The notes beneath the pieces were generated by a model that ran no database searches, was not told the origin of the DNA, and was given only the letters and a program-made list of their open reading frames with translations. A DNA stretch of 64,000 nt, taken from the NCBI RefSeq assembly GCF_019925205.1, contig NC_083560.1:41834270-41898269 (forward strand), read 5' to 3'. This DNA comes from Metopolophium dirhodum (Eukaryota; Arthropoda; Insecta; Hemiptera; Aphididae). Below are positions 46,546-60,552 of the stretch, in pieces (the stretch's first letter is position 1; every line of letters starts with the position of its first letter). A program made the translations under genes and the position numbers.

Positions 46546-48499
46546 AAGTAAGAAATATTTTCATTATTTGTTGTAATATAATCTCATAACATCATTAATG
46601 ATATTATTCCTAAGAGAAATTATAAAAGTAATGATGAAAATAAACTATTTACAATTATAATTGAATTTTAAGAAAACCTTTTTGAAATGGAAGTAATGTT
46701 TTTTTCCCATTAATTCTCATACTGTAAATTAATTAATTCATTTTATTTAATATTTTTTTTTGATTTAAAATATTGAGTTTATAACTTGATACACCATTGT
46801 CATATTTATGGCTGGTGTTTATAAGGTCAAACCATTATTTATAATATAATATACAATAATAAAATATAGAGAATTCATTATTTATATAAACAAATAAAAG
46901 AATAAAAAAAATGTATTATGTAGTAAAATATCTCAATAAATTAAATTTTTATAGTATGATTATTGATTATATGTTTTATAATAAGTATAAATAAATAAGT
47001 TCTCCTTAATAGTAAGGTAGTCATAGAAATAATTTTTTTTAATAAAATGATATGATCGCTTAATGTCAAAAACATGTTCTTGATTGAAAGGGCTATTTAA
47101 AAAAAGCTATCCTATACAAACCAAGAACAAGTTTTTTTCATTATAAATATTAATTTATTGAATTTCTTCTATGAATCTCTTGTGACATCTAACTAAAAAA
47201 CACAAAAGAAACAAGTACATGCAGAAATAACGTAATAGAGTTTAGAAGATATTAAATAAATAACTAAACATACCTATATAATATATATAATTGTTATAAT
47301 ATCACAAAAATATGTTTTTGTTATTGAGTTAAGTTCATTAAAACATCGGCAATAATACACAAACAACAAAGGAGGTAGTTAAATATTTATGTAAATATGA
47401 ATAAACAATTAAAAAATTATTTAAACACTAGAAATTTAATCTTACAACAATATTTAAAAGTATTACTTTTCTACTTCAGTTTTATATCTGTCATCAATAC
47501 TATTTTCAGTTTTAGATGTCTCATTATATCTGAAGTAAATGGTAAAAATATATTATTAACATCATGTGTGTGTGAGTTACATTTCAGTCCAAGTGATATA
47601 TCTCGGACAACTCTTGTGTTGGAGCAGTAACAGTTTTAAAACCACTCTAGACTCATTTGATGCAGCAGTAACTAAAGTATCCAATCTGGATTTTTTATGA
47701 GCGTTTGAAGTTAAAATTTTATGACATTAGATACTCACCTAATTTTTCATAATTTTCTTATTATGTTTTTTTGTAATTTAAAAATATTTTTCGTGGGTAG
47801 ATACTTGAAATTCTTTAAGTATACTAAATGAAATGTTTTTGGCAAAAAAGAATTCAACCTACCGTTTTACTAATAGTAAAATAAATTACTTTAATAGCAA
47901 TAATATAAAATATACTTAAATATCCAATTTTACCAATATTTAAAAATTATAGTATAATTTATTACTGTTATCAATTGTTGGACTATAGAAAAAATGTATT
48001 TAAAAAGTAAACAAAATAGGTAGTAAATACTGACCTTGATACTGAGTTTTGACATTTCAGATATTAAATACATACAGGTTATGACGTTTTCATTATATTT
48101 ATGTCAGTTCAAAAATATACATACAAACTGAGTAATACTGTACTAGTACTGCACGCTTTGCAACCCTTCCCACAACCAAATACAAGGTTTGACATAAACA
48201 TTACCTAATTTTAATGTATCATCTTTACAGCAATCGAAAAAAATAAAGATGACATAATACAGCATAGATCAGTTAATATTAACAATAAATCATACTGCCA
48301 ACGATTCTAAGTGAGCAAATCATTTTTAATGTAATATTACAAAATGTAATTTTTACCTAAATTTTGACAGAATTTTATTTTCTATAACTAGTTGTTTTTA
48401 AAATGTATTCATCATATAATTTGTACATTGTATTTAAGTTTCATAGTAGTTACATATGTACCTAATAATAAAAAAATTATTATTTTGCATTTCTCTTAG
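46546..48499. other. intergenic AT-rich DNA
   Basis: No gene is supported. The 77-codon frame at 47397-47630 shows no motif and no splice or start context of note. Confidence 0.4.
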
Positions 48500-48613
48500 G
48501 TGTGAGGATGAAATATTTAATGGAATTATTAAACAGGATTGGTGATCAAGTATTTAGTGGAAGTATTAAACGAGAATTTATTGATGAAAGAGATTATATC
48601 GATAGATTATAAG
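48500..48613 (+). CDS. weak exon candidate
   Basis: A 114-nt segment lies between a TTCTCTTAG acceptor and an AAG|GTAAGA donor. One frame reads MKYLMELLNRIGDQVF to DYIDRL and then meets a stop 4 nt before the donor, so if coding it would be terminal. AT-rich sequence gives such frames by chance, and no family is recognised. Confidence 0.15.
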
Positions 48614-51280
48614 GTAAGAATTGAATTTAAACCATGCTTTAATATGAAATCATACTATTTTTGTTTTTAACCTATAAAGAGATTTTAACAAACAATTAAT
48701 CAATCATAATAATAGCAAAAGTAAAATCAGAGAAAAAGTGAAGTAAGTTTTTCAATTTATTTATATTTTATTTATTATTAACAAATGTAAGCTGAGTTAA
48801 AAGTTAATTTCTTAAAATAGGAAAAAAAAGTCATTAGAAGGTAAGTAATCGCTCTGCTGTACTGTAGGTGTTAAATGCGGTAATCGGTCAAAAATTCCTA
48901 GGAAAAATAAAACACGGAAAAAAGAACAATTTTTTAAAATTAAAAGTACACCTATTAATTGATTATCACGAAAAAAAATTATTTATATCAAATTACTATT
49001 ATTAATCACCAGTTACACTGCAAAAGTGCAAACCTTCAAAATAGCTAATAAGTTAAATTGTCTATACATTCACACAAATGCTTTGATCTCATTCGTATAC
49101 AAAATATTTTATAAACCTTTTGACATATATTAATAATAAACAAGTTAAAAAAAAATAATTAATGATCATCGAAGTTGAATCAAAGTATGTTATGAATGAG
49201 TCGATTTTCAATATTTTATTTTCAATATCCAATATTTAGCTCTACAATTTGATATATTTTACTTTTTGAATTTTAATTATTGAGTTTAGTAATTAAAATA
49301 TCAAAACTTTACTTTTTTCAGGAACAGATAAACTTCTCTTCTACAATATTGATAGTAGGTGTTTTTACTCTCAAACCGCTCAATAAACCATATTATTAGA
49401 AATACAAAAATTAATTTTCCTAGCATTTTTCCATACTATTGATATTTTGATAACCCTTAATAATTCTAAAATCAATTAATATATTTTTAAATTTTTAAAA
49501 TTCTTCTTTTTTTCCTTAAACACCACAATTAATATCAAGTTAATTTCCTAAAACGTAATTTATCATAACCATTTGCTTTTTGTCTTTTAAATAACTCGAA
49601 AGTCTACAAAGTCTGACAGAAAACCCGGACAAATGAAATAACATTTGTTCTAAAAACCCATAACCATCCCAAGAGGGTGGGGCAAAGAGAGGCAAGTGCC
49701 CTAGGCCGTTTATGAATTTAGGGTGCGTCATAAAAATGAACGATAAAATGAAACATTTGGCGTTTTATTTTAGATATGAATTTTTCTTTTATACTGTAAT
49801 ACCGAAGAAGAGTACCTATAGAATAGATAGAATATTATTGATACATTATTAATGATGATATAGTATGATTACTAGTGTGCGGATTTATATTATATACATA
49901 TTTGTGATGAGTGATGGTAATCGAACGATCCTTCTATAGAAATACGTTTCATGGCCATCTGAGTGTTTTAAGCTATGATACTACATATTTTTACATATTT
50001 GAACTTACTTACATATTTTAACATAATTTACTTTTTTGTTAAATATTCCCCTATATTGAACAAAATCGCTGTTGTAGCCGTTAAATCCGGTTAAAAATAT
50101 ACTGCGCCAGTCGTACATTGCTCGACTATCTAATCTATGCACCACGCACCTGTATGTTCTATATATATATGTACATAAATATTAAAGTCTGGTCTAATAT
50201 ATATTAACAACCGTTTGCTGTTATCATGAAATTCTGGAAAAAAAAACAGTTTTTATGGTAATTTAATCATATACTAATACATTTTATGCACTTTAATATA
50301 CTTATAAATCATTTTATACCTTAAAATTAAGCTATGTGGTATTATAAAGTAATTTAAACTTGCCAAGTTGTGTTTTATTTTATTTTAAATGAAAAAAGTG
50401 ACTAATTAATCTTAAAAAGAAAAAAAATTTTATTTCATTTAATCTAAAATAGGTTAATAAACTGTGTTATAAAATTTTTAAATTGTAATGTCTTAAAAGC
50501 TGTTTTTTTTTTAAACAATAGATCCGTCCCAAGTTAAAATATGTGTAGTTCAACATGATTTTTTTATATAAAGCAATAGTTGTCCCAAGTTTTAGAAAAT
50601 CGAGGTTAACTTGGAACAAGCATATTTTTTTTTAAAAAAAAGGAAGGGGTGAATAAAAAAAACAACATATGGGTCTTCTAGCCTAAGCCTAGAACAGAAT
50701 ATTTTGGTCCTTATCATTATTATAATATTTTGAAAACTTATATAGATCAGCATTCATCTGAAGTTCAAAAGTGTCCCAAGTAAACCCATAAGGTACTATA
50801 TTATTACGCTGATCTTTAGCGGAATAATAACGTTTTAAACGGGTTAATACCTAATGTACCACAAAGGAGCCAAACAGTCCTGCGTTTTTTTTTTTAGTTC
50901 TTTTTGAAACTAATACCTTGTTGCATATAAAATTAATTAGATTTATATATTTAATGGTTCACTAAACATAGTTTTATTAAATTACGTTCGCCGAACCATA
51001 CATCTTGCTAATTATACAGGCGCTAAACGCCACTAGTTTTTCTATCAATTTACTCATTGTATAGAATATAGGTAAAAATATCCTAAATTGGATGGGGGTT
51101 TATTGACGTGATGTGGAAGTCTTGACAGAACGCCGAAAAGTAACTATTATAAAAATTGTAGAGGTGAATTTTATGTAAAATTTTAAGTTGCTCTATTTTC
51201 GATATTTTTATTAACTAGTTAATTAATTAATCGATAAAAAGTAAAAAAAAAAACTTGTTAATTAGCCATACGATCTTGTA
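48614..51280. other. intergenic, repeats
   Basis: It holds a small repeat B fragment at 48840-48890 (CGCTCTGCTGTACTGTAGG) and a dispersed repeat near 49660-49735 (GGGCAAAGAGAGGCAAGTGC). TCCCAAGT-type short repeats are scattered at 50530-50790. No gene seen. Confidence 0.45.
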
Positions 51281-51284
51281 TGAC

Positions 51285-51660
51285 TGTAGTCGCCACACTG
51301 TGCAACGTCGGGAGGTAGTGGCCGAGTGGCACTATTATTACAGTAACTCTCACCCTACAACCACTGCTGCGGCCCTGGTCGGCCGATTTCTATTTCAGCG
51401 AAAATAAAGAAATGGCACAATTTTGCAAACCATCTCCGCCGTGTGAAGTCCAGTGAAACGACATTCCGGAGAGAGTAAGATTGCGAAAACGGATGGTGTA
51501 TGTACCAGGGTCCCATGCACTAGTCGTATCTCATCCCTCGCCGGCCGCCCCCGTACCGCCACGCCGTAGCGTCTTAAGGGATTGAAATCGGTGATTTTCC
51601 GTCTCAAGGCGGTGTCTCCGTATTCCGTGTGTCCGTATTCCGTATTCCGTCAGGTATGCG
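51285..51660 (+). promoter_or_regulatory. GC-rich, CpG-containing island, possible 5' exon or promoter
   Basis: An abrupt GC-rich stretch in otherwise AT-rich DNA, with a block of GTATTCCGT units (51617-51650) directly followed by CAG|GTATGC, a possible donor. Part of it (GTACCAGGGTYNNANGC then TAGTCG) recurs at 58960-58985. No long coding frame is convincing. It could be a promoter and first non-coding exon, or a GC-rich repeat. Confidence 0.25.
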
Positions 51661-51769
51661 TTTTGTTTATATTTACTTGCCGTCTCGGGGACTCAAACTC
51701 GGTGTGTAATATTCAGTGGGGTATTTACGGGGTGAGGTTAGGGACATATATCTCTCCCCTTGGCCTTTT

Positions 51770-52790
51770 TTATTTTTTAGCTTATATTAAAAAATATTGA
51801 GAATTTTAAAATTTGATATTTATAGAAAAAAAAACTAAAAAAATTGAAAACTGACAATGTCCGTAAACAGCTCAAAAAGAGTCAAAATATTTTAAAAATT
51901 TTATGGTGTAAAGAAAATGCTAATATAAACATTCAGTGAAATTTTCAAGTATCTTTTTATTTACAATAAAATAAGAAAATAGTTACATCAGAAATCGAGT
52001 GAATATCAAATGTTGTAAAAATATAAATTTCAGACGCTCATGAAAATTTAATTTAAGTTTCTTCTAGATATTTTTTTTTTGATAAAGGTAGACAAACTTA
52101 TGAGTAATCTTTATTACATTTTCAAATCTTAGATTTAAAAAGAAAAATTTTAATGAATTATCAACTCAAAATAATTTGCTAATTTTCATGATTTTTCCGT
52201 ATTTTGTCAATATTTGAACTTTACATGCTTATAAATGAAAACTGTAACTTAAGATTTTTAATTTTTTTCACCTGCCTCTGAAACAATAACCTAGGACCCT
52301 TCTATTAAATTTTCAAGTTTTTTTACTCAACAGATAACATCTTATTGATATTTATAGAAAAAAAAACTAAAAAAAATGGAAATTGACAATGTCCATAAAC
52401 AGCTCAAAATAAGTCAAAATATTTGGATAATTTTATGGTGTATAGGAAATGCAACTATAAACATTCAGTAAAAACTAAAAATGTCATGTCCCTACAACCA
52501 AAATCGATTTTCTCAAAAACAGATTTTGCGTAAAAATTCCCGTTTTTCCTTAATTTTTCTTTTGTATTTCACGTCGCTTTTGAAAACTACTGGGAAATGT
52601 TAACTTTTGACCCCCCCAAAGTACCAACTAGATTCACTTTCCTATCAGAAAAGTTACTGTTGAAGAAAATCTAAGCACTTTTACTGTCCTAAAAGGTGAT
52701 GACAGACACAAAAATAAAAAAAATAAAAAAACACATCATTGTAAAATCAATACATTCATCGTTCCACTCAGAATTTAAAATAGTATTTCA
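51770..52790 (-). repeat. dispersed repeat family A, minus-strand copy
   Basis: The reverse complement of the 36.7-37.8 kb sequence: AATGTCCGTAAACAGCTC appears at about 51856 and, as ATGTCCATAAACAGCTC, at about 52388. TTCACTTTCCTATCAGAAAAG is at about 52634. The double structure is the same as in the plus-strand copy. Confidence 0.75.
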
Positions 52791-54589
52791 ATTAAAAAAA
52801 TTATAATTATTTTTTTTTATTTGTATTAATAAAGATTAAGATTTAAATATTGTAGTTACTTGTTTTTTTATTATGTTGAACTTAGTTTTATAAAAAATAT
52901 TTATTTTTTTCATTTTACTTGTATAATAAAATTTAAAAATTGTAATATGAAAGTAATTTGTTTTATTTTATTATGTTAAATTTAGTTGAGTATAAACCTA
53001 CAGAATTTTTTTCATTTTGTTATAAGTTTGTTAAAAAGTTAATTTATTTAAAATAAAAATTGTAACATGAGTTTCTTGTTTGGAAGTTTTAAAACTTATA
53101 ACTTATAACTTAACAGTCCACCCCTGATCTTGGCGCCTAGTTCTTGTCATAATATGCTTTACATTCATAATTTATTTTAATAACGTGGAAAATAACACAT
53201 CATCTATAGAAATCACTTTTAATAAGTTACAATTGCGTTCATTTAAATAAAATATAATGAAATTACTACAGCGTTACTGTAATTTGAGTTACGTTACTAC
53301 TCTACACTGGTGATTTTACGTTTTTACGTATGCGCACATATGCAGGTAGACAAATATAAATTAAATCACAATTATCGTAGCTATCGTGATTCTCAACATT
53401 CTGTGATTGACGATTGTGTATATCCATGCCCATTCAGAGATATTTTGGGGCCCGGGTCAGAATCATGCAGGGTCCACTTTCTTATTTAAGTTTTATTTCA
53501 GGATATTAAACAATAAAATATAGGTAGGTATATATATATATATATAACAAATATTAGACATTTTTCCTTTGTATCTAAAAACTAACTATATAAACAAATA
53601 ATAATATAATCTTTGTTTAAATATTTTACTATTTATTTATTTTTATAATTGTAAAATTGTTGTTAATTTTTCCCCAAACATTATGTATTGAAAAAAAAAG
53701 TTTAAAAAATGTCTAGTATTTGGGCTATTATTAAAATATAAATATTTAATTCAACAAACTCAAATATATGTATTGTCAAATTGGATAGTTATTGGATTTA
53801 AAAATTCGGGGATTGTATTTAAAATTTAATATTTATTACGCTCTGTTGTACATTAGGTGTCTAGAGTCACTGTAGCGGTCGTGTTAAATTTAAATCAATA
53901 ATCATTGTATATGAAAAATAAAATGTTCAGTGGAACTTATCGTTATGAAACATATTTATACATCACTCACCTTGTTCTGCAACTTTTCTGGATAAATATG
54001 AAAAACTAGAAATTCTGAGCCCTTGTAATCATAACCAGGGTTAGGATTTTAAAGGCATTACCATATTACTTATAAAATGATTAAGTAATGGCAAAATAAG
54101 TTTCAAATTTATTTCAAGATTCAGAAAACTGAAATTAAAAAATTAATTTTTCATATTTACGCAATATTAAGTGCTATAAAATCCCAACCACTATCATAAT
54201 AAATCACTATAATCGTCAAAAACAGTAAGAGGTAACGTGTAATAATAATTTATATATAGTAGATAGTTCGAATATTAATATATAAACTAAGTCTTTGTTT
54301 TTAACCTTACCTATAAACATTTTAATAAAAATCGTACATTGTACCTATTATTGATTATAAAATTTAAATTAATTCTTGTGACCATTTCTTAATTATTTTC
54401 TTACTTCTAGGTTTATTAAATGTATATAATTTATGAACGATCAACGATAATTTACCTTTTTTTTGTCCATTTCCCAAACGTGGCAAGCAAATGACCAATG
54501 TACTAAACCAATATTATAATATTGATACGTCCGAAATGAATGAAATAAATTAATCAAAACTCAATTCGCAACCACCAAAACAGACTGTC
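52791..54589. other. AT-rich intergenic DNA
   Basis: It holds an ATAT run at about 53529-53546, a GC-richer scrap at 53440-53475 and a degenerate repeat B piece near 53845-53930 (CGCTCTGTTGTACATTAGG). No gene seen. Confidence 0.45.
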
Positions 54590-54775
54590 AAAATTCAAAC
54601 TTTAAATGCTTATAAAAAAAATTGTCCCTATGTATTTTTAATATTTTTCAACTGCTATTGTAACAATATATCATGGGCCTTGCATTACATTTTCACGCTT
54701 TTTTAACCAACAAATACAATTTTATTGATATTTATAGAAAAAAGTATGGCCGACACACCGTCGTCGCTCAGAATC
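54590..54775 (+). repeat. dispersed repeat family A, fragment
   Basis: Matches family A (TTAAATGCTTATAAAAAAAA, then CAACTGCTATTGTAACAATA) and leads directly into repeat B in reverse orientation. Confidence 0.6.
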
Positions 54776-54979
54776 GTTGTTCATATGCAATGATTTATTC
54801 TTAAATTCAAATCTAATACATTCATTATAAATTACAATGACATACTCGAAAACTACTGCACAGCAAAGTGGTACCTAGTTGTTCATATGCAATGATTTAT
54901 TCTTAAATTCAAATCTAATACATTCATTATAAATTACAATGACATACTCGAAAACTACTGTACAGCAAAGTGGTACCTA
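54776..54979 (-). repeat. repeat B segment duplicated in tandem, 102-bp period
   Basis: GTTGTTCATATGCAATGATT starts at 54776 and again at 54878. The two 102-bp units (54776-54877, 54878-54979) appear nearly identical; one clear difference is CTGCACAGC versus CTGTACAGC. The near-identity points to a recent local duplication. Confidence 0.85.
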
Positions 54980-56461
54980 ATGTCTACCTTTTTTAAAATT
55001 AATTTTGTTTAAAGTGAAATTAAAAATTAAAGTTCTATGTACTTTGTAGACAATTCTAAGAGAAATAAAATTAATCAGGCCTGCACTCTACGAGGTGCGT
55101 AAGTTAAAATGTTCATTTTATCTTGCTTTAAAATATATATATCGTAAAAAATCCAATAGGTAGGCACTATTATTTAGTAGCTATTTACTAAATCTAACAA
55201 CACAAACTTAGTTATTTTTTATGTTATAAAAAAAAAACAAGATATTTTTAAATTCTTTAGTTTTTATTGTATTTATATATCATTGATTAAAAATACCTGC
55301 TATAATTTTTTGTTGCTACAAACCGACATACGTGAATATATGTTTTGCACTGACGTAGGTATCGTTTCTATAATGGCCAACACATATTATAACTTGATTA
55401 GGTAACTGCGCATTCACACTTATCAACAGTATACAAACGATCAAACGATTTTTTTTCAACCTTCGCCTATCTCAGCTCAATTTAATGAACATTGCAGATA
55501 GCACCAAGTTATGCGGTGATGACGAGGGGAGGGAACTTGGGCTTAAAGGATGCAGTTTCCCGGACCGAACTTTTCTAAGGTTAGAAATTCATTTATTAGT
55601 TATCTAATCGTTAACATTTTTTAGAAGGTTTATTAGTATTAAAAAAAATATGTTTATAACACCTCGTATACATTTTTCGACGTTGGAAATGTGGTGGGCG
55701 TAACGATATTATATTGTTTCCGTGGTGATAATATTGTTTCGGAACTTTGAAAGCACAATTATTGTATCGCCTCAGTGTACATTGAGCGTGTACCTTATAC
55801 TGTAAAGGCCATTATATATCACTAGGACCGACGCATTTTTATGTTCGTTCATATTATTTTTGAATATAAATTACGTACAGCACTGTACATCCCTATTCCT
55901 AAAGGCTACATCATAGCCTTAATATCAGTATAATATAGTATTTTGCGTTTCCCCGTATTATATAACATACGTCATGATAACTAATTCCTCTTTCCTATGC
56001 GCAATGTATGGTACAGTTGTTTGTGAATAATAAATGAATTGTTATCCAAATAACCTAAACCCAAACATTGCCTATATAATATGGCCTATTATGGGCTAAA
56101 TACATTATTTTTTTTACACAATAACTACGCCTGTACCACTGATTATATCTGAGTAAGCTAGTACCTGCTTATGCATAACCACTTCCAACCGACAGGTTTT
56201 CAAAAGCATTATTAGTTATATACCTACACTAAATTATTTTTTTAAATAATTCATCGACTTGTCCTTAACCTACTTGCACGCTCAATCCTTATCGCAGCGA
56301 CGCGGCGTATGAATATCACCCTCTAGCTGCATATGTATAAGTATAAGGAAGGAATGAATAGGAGCAGTTCCCAAAACCAACAAAATAATATACGTTATAA
56401 AGTGGGAACGGTGAAATCTCTCTTGCCCGAATATTTCTCGATCGATACACGGGAAGCTCAC
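54980..56461. other. intergenic region, no gene recognised
   Basis: Mixed composition with moderately GC-rich stretches at 55480-55560 and 56270-56460. No frame longer than about 50 codons with motif or splice support was seen. Confidence 0.4.
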
Positions 56462-56515
56462 TTTTGGCGATGGTGAGCATGTGCAGGGCGTCGGGATCGG
56501 TGGGGTTGTGGAAGT
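56462..56515 (-). CDS. small GC-rich exon candidate
   Basis: 54 nt lie between ACTAG and GTGAGC on the minus strand, with an open frame FHNPTDPDALHMLTIAK (phase 1 in, 1 out). It is far more GC-rich than its surroundings, and the third codon positions are nearly all C or G, which argues for coding constraint. The acceptor has an AT repeat instead of a pyrimidine tract. Protein not recognised, and partner exons not found. Confidence 0.3.
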
Positions 56516-56517
56516 CT

Positions 56518-56519
56518 AG

Positions 56520-56551
<32 letters not shown>

Positions 56552-56615
56552 TATGTATATAATATATATATGTACCTATATATTATATATATTATATTAT
56601 GTATATAATATATGA
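56518..56615. repeat. AT microsatellite with palindromic tail
   Basis: (TA)n from about 56518 to 56546, then TATATTATGTATATAATATAT-type units repeated twice up to about 56613. It can form cruciforms and is probably length-variable. Confidence 0.85.
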
Positions 56616-58820
56616 ATTATAAATGACGTGGTCGTCCCGAAACAAAAAGGGGTCACTCGTCGTTGTCGGTCTTCACTCTTCAGCGAGGCAGGAGAACAAA
56701 GTCAGCAATTGTCGCCATGGCATCGAGATAGTATTTAACGAGGGTTCATATCGCCCTACCTGTCCATTGTAAACACAGCCACACGGTCCGTGACCGAAAG
56801 TGATTCGTAATTTGGTTGTAGAAACTGCACATTTCGAATATAATAATCAAAGTACGAACTACGAACAGTACGAACACACTATGATTATTAACGTTTTATA
56901 AATTACTCTTAATAGCATACGCAATACGCCCACCTCATGGCGAGTGGTATTACAATAGGTTAAAGTTTTTTTCAGTTATTAATCCAGCCATTTATGGTCT
57001 AAAAAAGAAGTCACAGTGAACCTATACAGTATTCTAATTTTCATAATATCTATTTAATTACTTAATTCATTTTTTGAAAATGTCCTTTTTAAAAGGCTCA
57101 ATTTCACACCAACATTGCATTTGAAAAGCATCACGTAAATAGTTTGGATAGATCTTAAGATAAAACTGTCTAAAAAATTTTTAGTCTCTCAACAAACTTG
57201 AAAAACACGATTTTATCTTGGTTGTTTTGTTGAAATTTAACAAATATTATTCCTGGGCAGGTACCTACTTGAAACTTTTTAAATAAGTATATTTTTATAT
57301 TTTACACACACAATAACATTTTTAAATGCAATTTTTGGGCAAAAATTAATTAACCTGCTGCTGCAGTACTAATGCCTAATGGTAAAATACATTACAGTGC
57401 CTTTTCTAGACACCTAATGTATAGCGGAGAACCACTTGCCCACTTTGGTTTTTCCTGACGCTTTTGAAAACTACAGGAAACCTTATTTTGATCTAAATAG
57501 ATTCACTTATTTCCCACCAGAAAATTTACTTAAGTTGAAAATCGAACGATTTAGACTGTGTATCAGTTATCGTGTCCATTGACATAAAAAAAACAACACA
57601 CACACATCATTGTATAATCTATATTTTATATCAGCTCATCACTCCACTCAGAATCTAATATGTATTCACTTAGATGTATTATTGTTAAGGCATACATTCA
57701 TACAAATCTTTGATTGAAAATGTTTATACAAAGCAAAGGCCGATATAGGGGAGTATAATAGAGGACATTTCCACCCTCCCCCAATCATAAAATAAAGATA
57801 TCAATATATTCAATTGTATTTTTTTTATGAAATGGATTATGAATATGTTTAGTCTATACTAATAAATTGCTCTCCCACGTTTAGGACCTATATATCTAGC
57901 CATGTTACAAAATTCCTTGTACGTTTTTACCATAGTTATTTTTTATGAGCATTTGAAGTTGAAATTTTTCTAAAATCAATACTTCGCTTATATATTATAT
58001 TTTATACGCTCATTATTATACAGTATGTCAGTATACCTACACCATTATGATTTTTTTATATTACACAATACTGCACCATGTATACGGTGTACCTATATTA
58101 TTCCATTATCTATTTTAAATAACAAGTAATTTTAAATATTTTACTAATAAAATAATATTATATAAAATATAATAGATTTAACTGATTTATGACAGTTACC
58201 GTATTTTTAATAAAGGAGAAATCTACGACGAAATCTACTCACATCGATAAACTCGCTTCGGTTAAGCGTTGATGGTTTGGACGTAAATATTTTAATACAT
58301 AGAAAATTACCTTTTATGGTCCACCGAAGTAATTGGAGTTTATTATTATATAAATAGTTATCTTGTTTAACTAATAGTTTTTAAATTTTTATCGTATAAT
58401 GTCTTTTCAATTAATTATGGTAATTATATAATAAAAATTATTTGATTGGTAGGTACTCTTGATGGCTCTTATCGAATTGTAACGTAAATATGAATACAAT
58501 AAAATTATTGTGATCAATTGATAATTTAACACAAAATATATAAAATGAGTGTAAAAACAGAGGTAAGCGTTTATTGGTAAAAAAAATGACAGAACAGAAT
58601 AAAAAATATTATTTACTTACCATTTAATTAATTTAATTAATTTAATTGTACCATTAACTTAGCATTTAAATTATATGAAACACAATATTTTAGTCCGTGG
58701 TAATAACCAATCTAAATTATTTTTTTTACGGTTCTAAATTCAAACTTATAGATGATAATACTATGACAATCAATAATAATAAATAATAAAAATACGGCGG
58801 GTTGCTTGATTTTTTAAAAA
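56616..58820. other. intergenic, includes a family A fragment on the minus strand
   Basis: A GC-richer part lies at 56620-56820 without a gene call. 57400-57660 is a decayed minus-strand family A/B fragment (CTTTTGAAAACTACAGGAAAC, CACTCCACTCAGAATCTAA). A TTTAATTAA microsatellite is at 58623-58648. Confidence 0.45.
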
Positions 58821-60540
58821 AAATATGGTTTATGATCGTATATGCTCGTATTTATACTATTTTTACAGGCCACAGGGTATAGTGGGTACTGGGTATCTGA
58901 AAATTCAACAAATAGTAAATACCCTTCAAATTACCACTGGGTATACGTTACGGACTTTGTGTACCAGGGTTGAACGCGTTAGTCGCTACCAACTATTCTT
59001 CGATGTCGGTAGTGGCGTAGCGATGGTGGCAGTTGTAGCCACTCGTTCGGCTGCCATCAGGATCACAGTATAAGCTCCTATTACAATATGACATGTTCTG
59101 ATTGGTCACCGACCACCGTCATGATTTCTACAACGTCGGCTCAACGTTCCTAAAACGTTCCTACACTGGCCGTCCGTCCCTGCACTGTCCTCACAACATC
59201 GCTGCACTGTTCCTAAGTCCTACAACGTCAAATTAAACGACCAAAAAAAAATCCATCAATTGTCGTTGCCACCATTGTGTATCATCCAAATTACGCTCAT
59301 GTCGATCATATTAATAGGTAAAATCAATAATAAATAACTAAATTTACATATTTAATATATTGTATTAAAAAATCATGGGAGTCACGGTGGTCAAATCTAC
59401 TTCGTACCTATAAGGTTAATGCAAATACAATTTAAAAGTATGTAAGGCTCTGCTATTCAGTAGGTGCAGTAACTTATAAGAATGTAATGCGTATTTTGAG
59501 CAAAAAATCAAACTTTTCATATTTGGTTGGCTTCGATTTGTGCGAAAATACAGCGCGTGCGTATATAGTCTGTTACCCGAATATACACTCAAACTAATCA
59601 TTATTTATGACCAAGGATCGAAACCAGTTTGCTGAAAAACCAGTTAAAACCACGGTTTTTTCATTTTCAAACACCGTAACCGGAACTGAAACCAAAAGCT
59701 TTAAAACACCGGTTGAAATCCCGTAAACGTAAAATCTTAAAAATACTATTTACAAAACTCCAACCAAAACCATAGAATTGAAAGACCATTCTTAAAACTG
59801 ATTAAAATTTAAAACTAATTTAGGTTGCATCGAATTTCATAAAGTTAATTACACTTTAATTGTGCTTTATAATTCTAGTTAAAACGAGTATTTTTATGGG
59901 TAGAAAATATTATATTTGAATTTCGATGCTATTACTGAGTATTACGAAATATTAATAGGTAATACGAATATTATTCTATTTATATTTTATAATATTATGA
60001 CCAAACTTAATGATTAAAAACTAAATACAATTAATATCACAATTATTATTTTGTTCGCCCCTATGCAGCTAAGCACGTCTATATTACGTCTATGGGCTAA
60101 TTGTTGTCTTTTGAAGTATTTGTGTATATTATTATTTATAAATGTTATTACAATTATTATTGTTTTGTATTCGACTGTTCCGCGTCTGTCCCGCAGTCAC
60201 TAATCGCTTATTCGTCACACCCGCATGTGTGATCTCGCCTTATAAGTGCGTAACATAGTAAATATGTAAATAAGTTATTTTAACTTTTTGCAAATTTTCA
60301 GTACGTGTATTTCTATTTTCTAGTGAGTGGGTCTCATACGCCACGTAAACGCAGATGATAAAATTTACACTATACTTAGTGTACATTCAAACCCCCCATG
60401 GACTTGTCTTATCACATTACAGTTGAATTATTTGTTCATGCTTTGTTAGTTTTGTCGGTGGAAGAAAAAAAACCAAGGACAAAAATACAAAAAAAACCTA
60501 ACCAAATAAATCAATGAAAATAAAAAAATTAACGTCTTAT
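58821..60540. other. intergenic; GC-richer island and repeat scraps
   Basis: 58930-59230 is GC-richer and CpG-containing and shares a short stretch with 51480-51530. ACGTTCCTA recurs several times at 59140-59215. 59615-59720 has many ACCGGTT/AACCGGTT-like strings. No gene supported. Confidence 0.4.
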
Positions 60541-60552
60541 TAGACATAAGTT

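Noticed and set aside
51395..51800. 70- and 72-codon frames on both strands
   Set aside because: GC-rich region raises open-frame length by chance; no motif or conserved-looking sequence.
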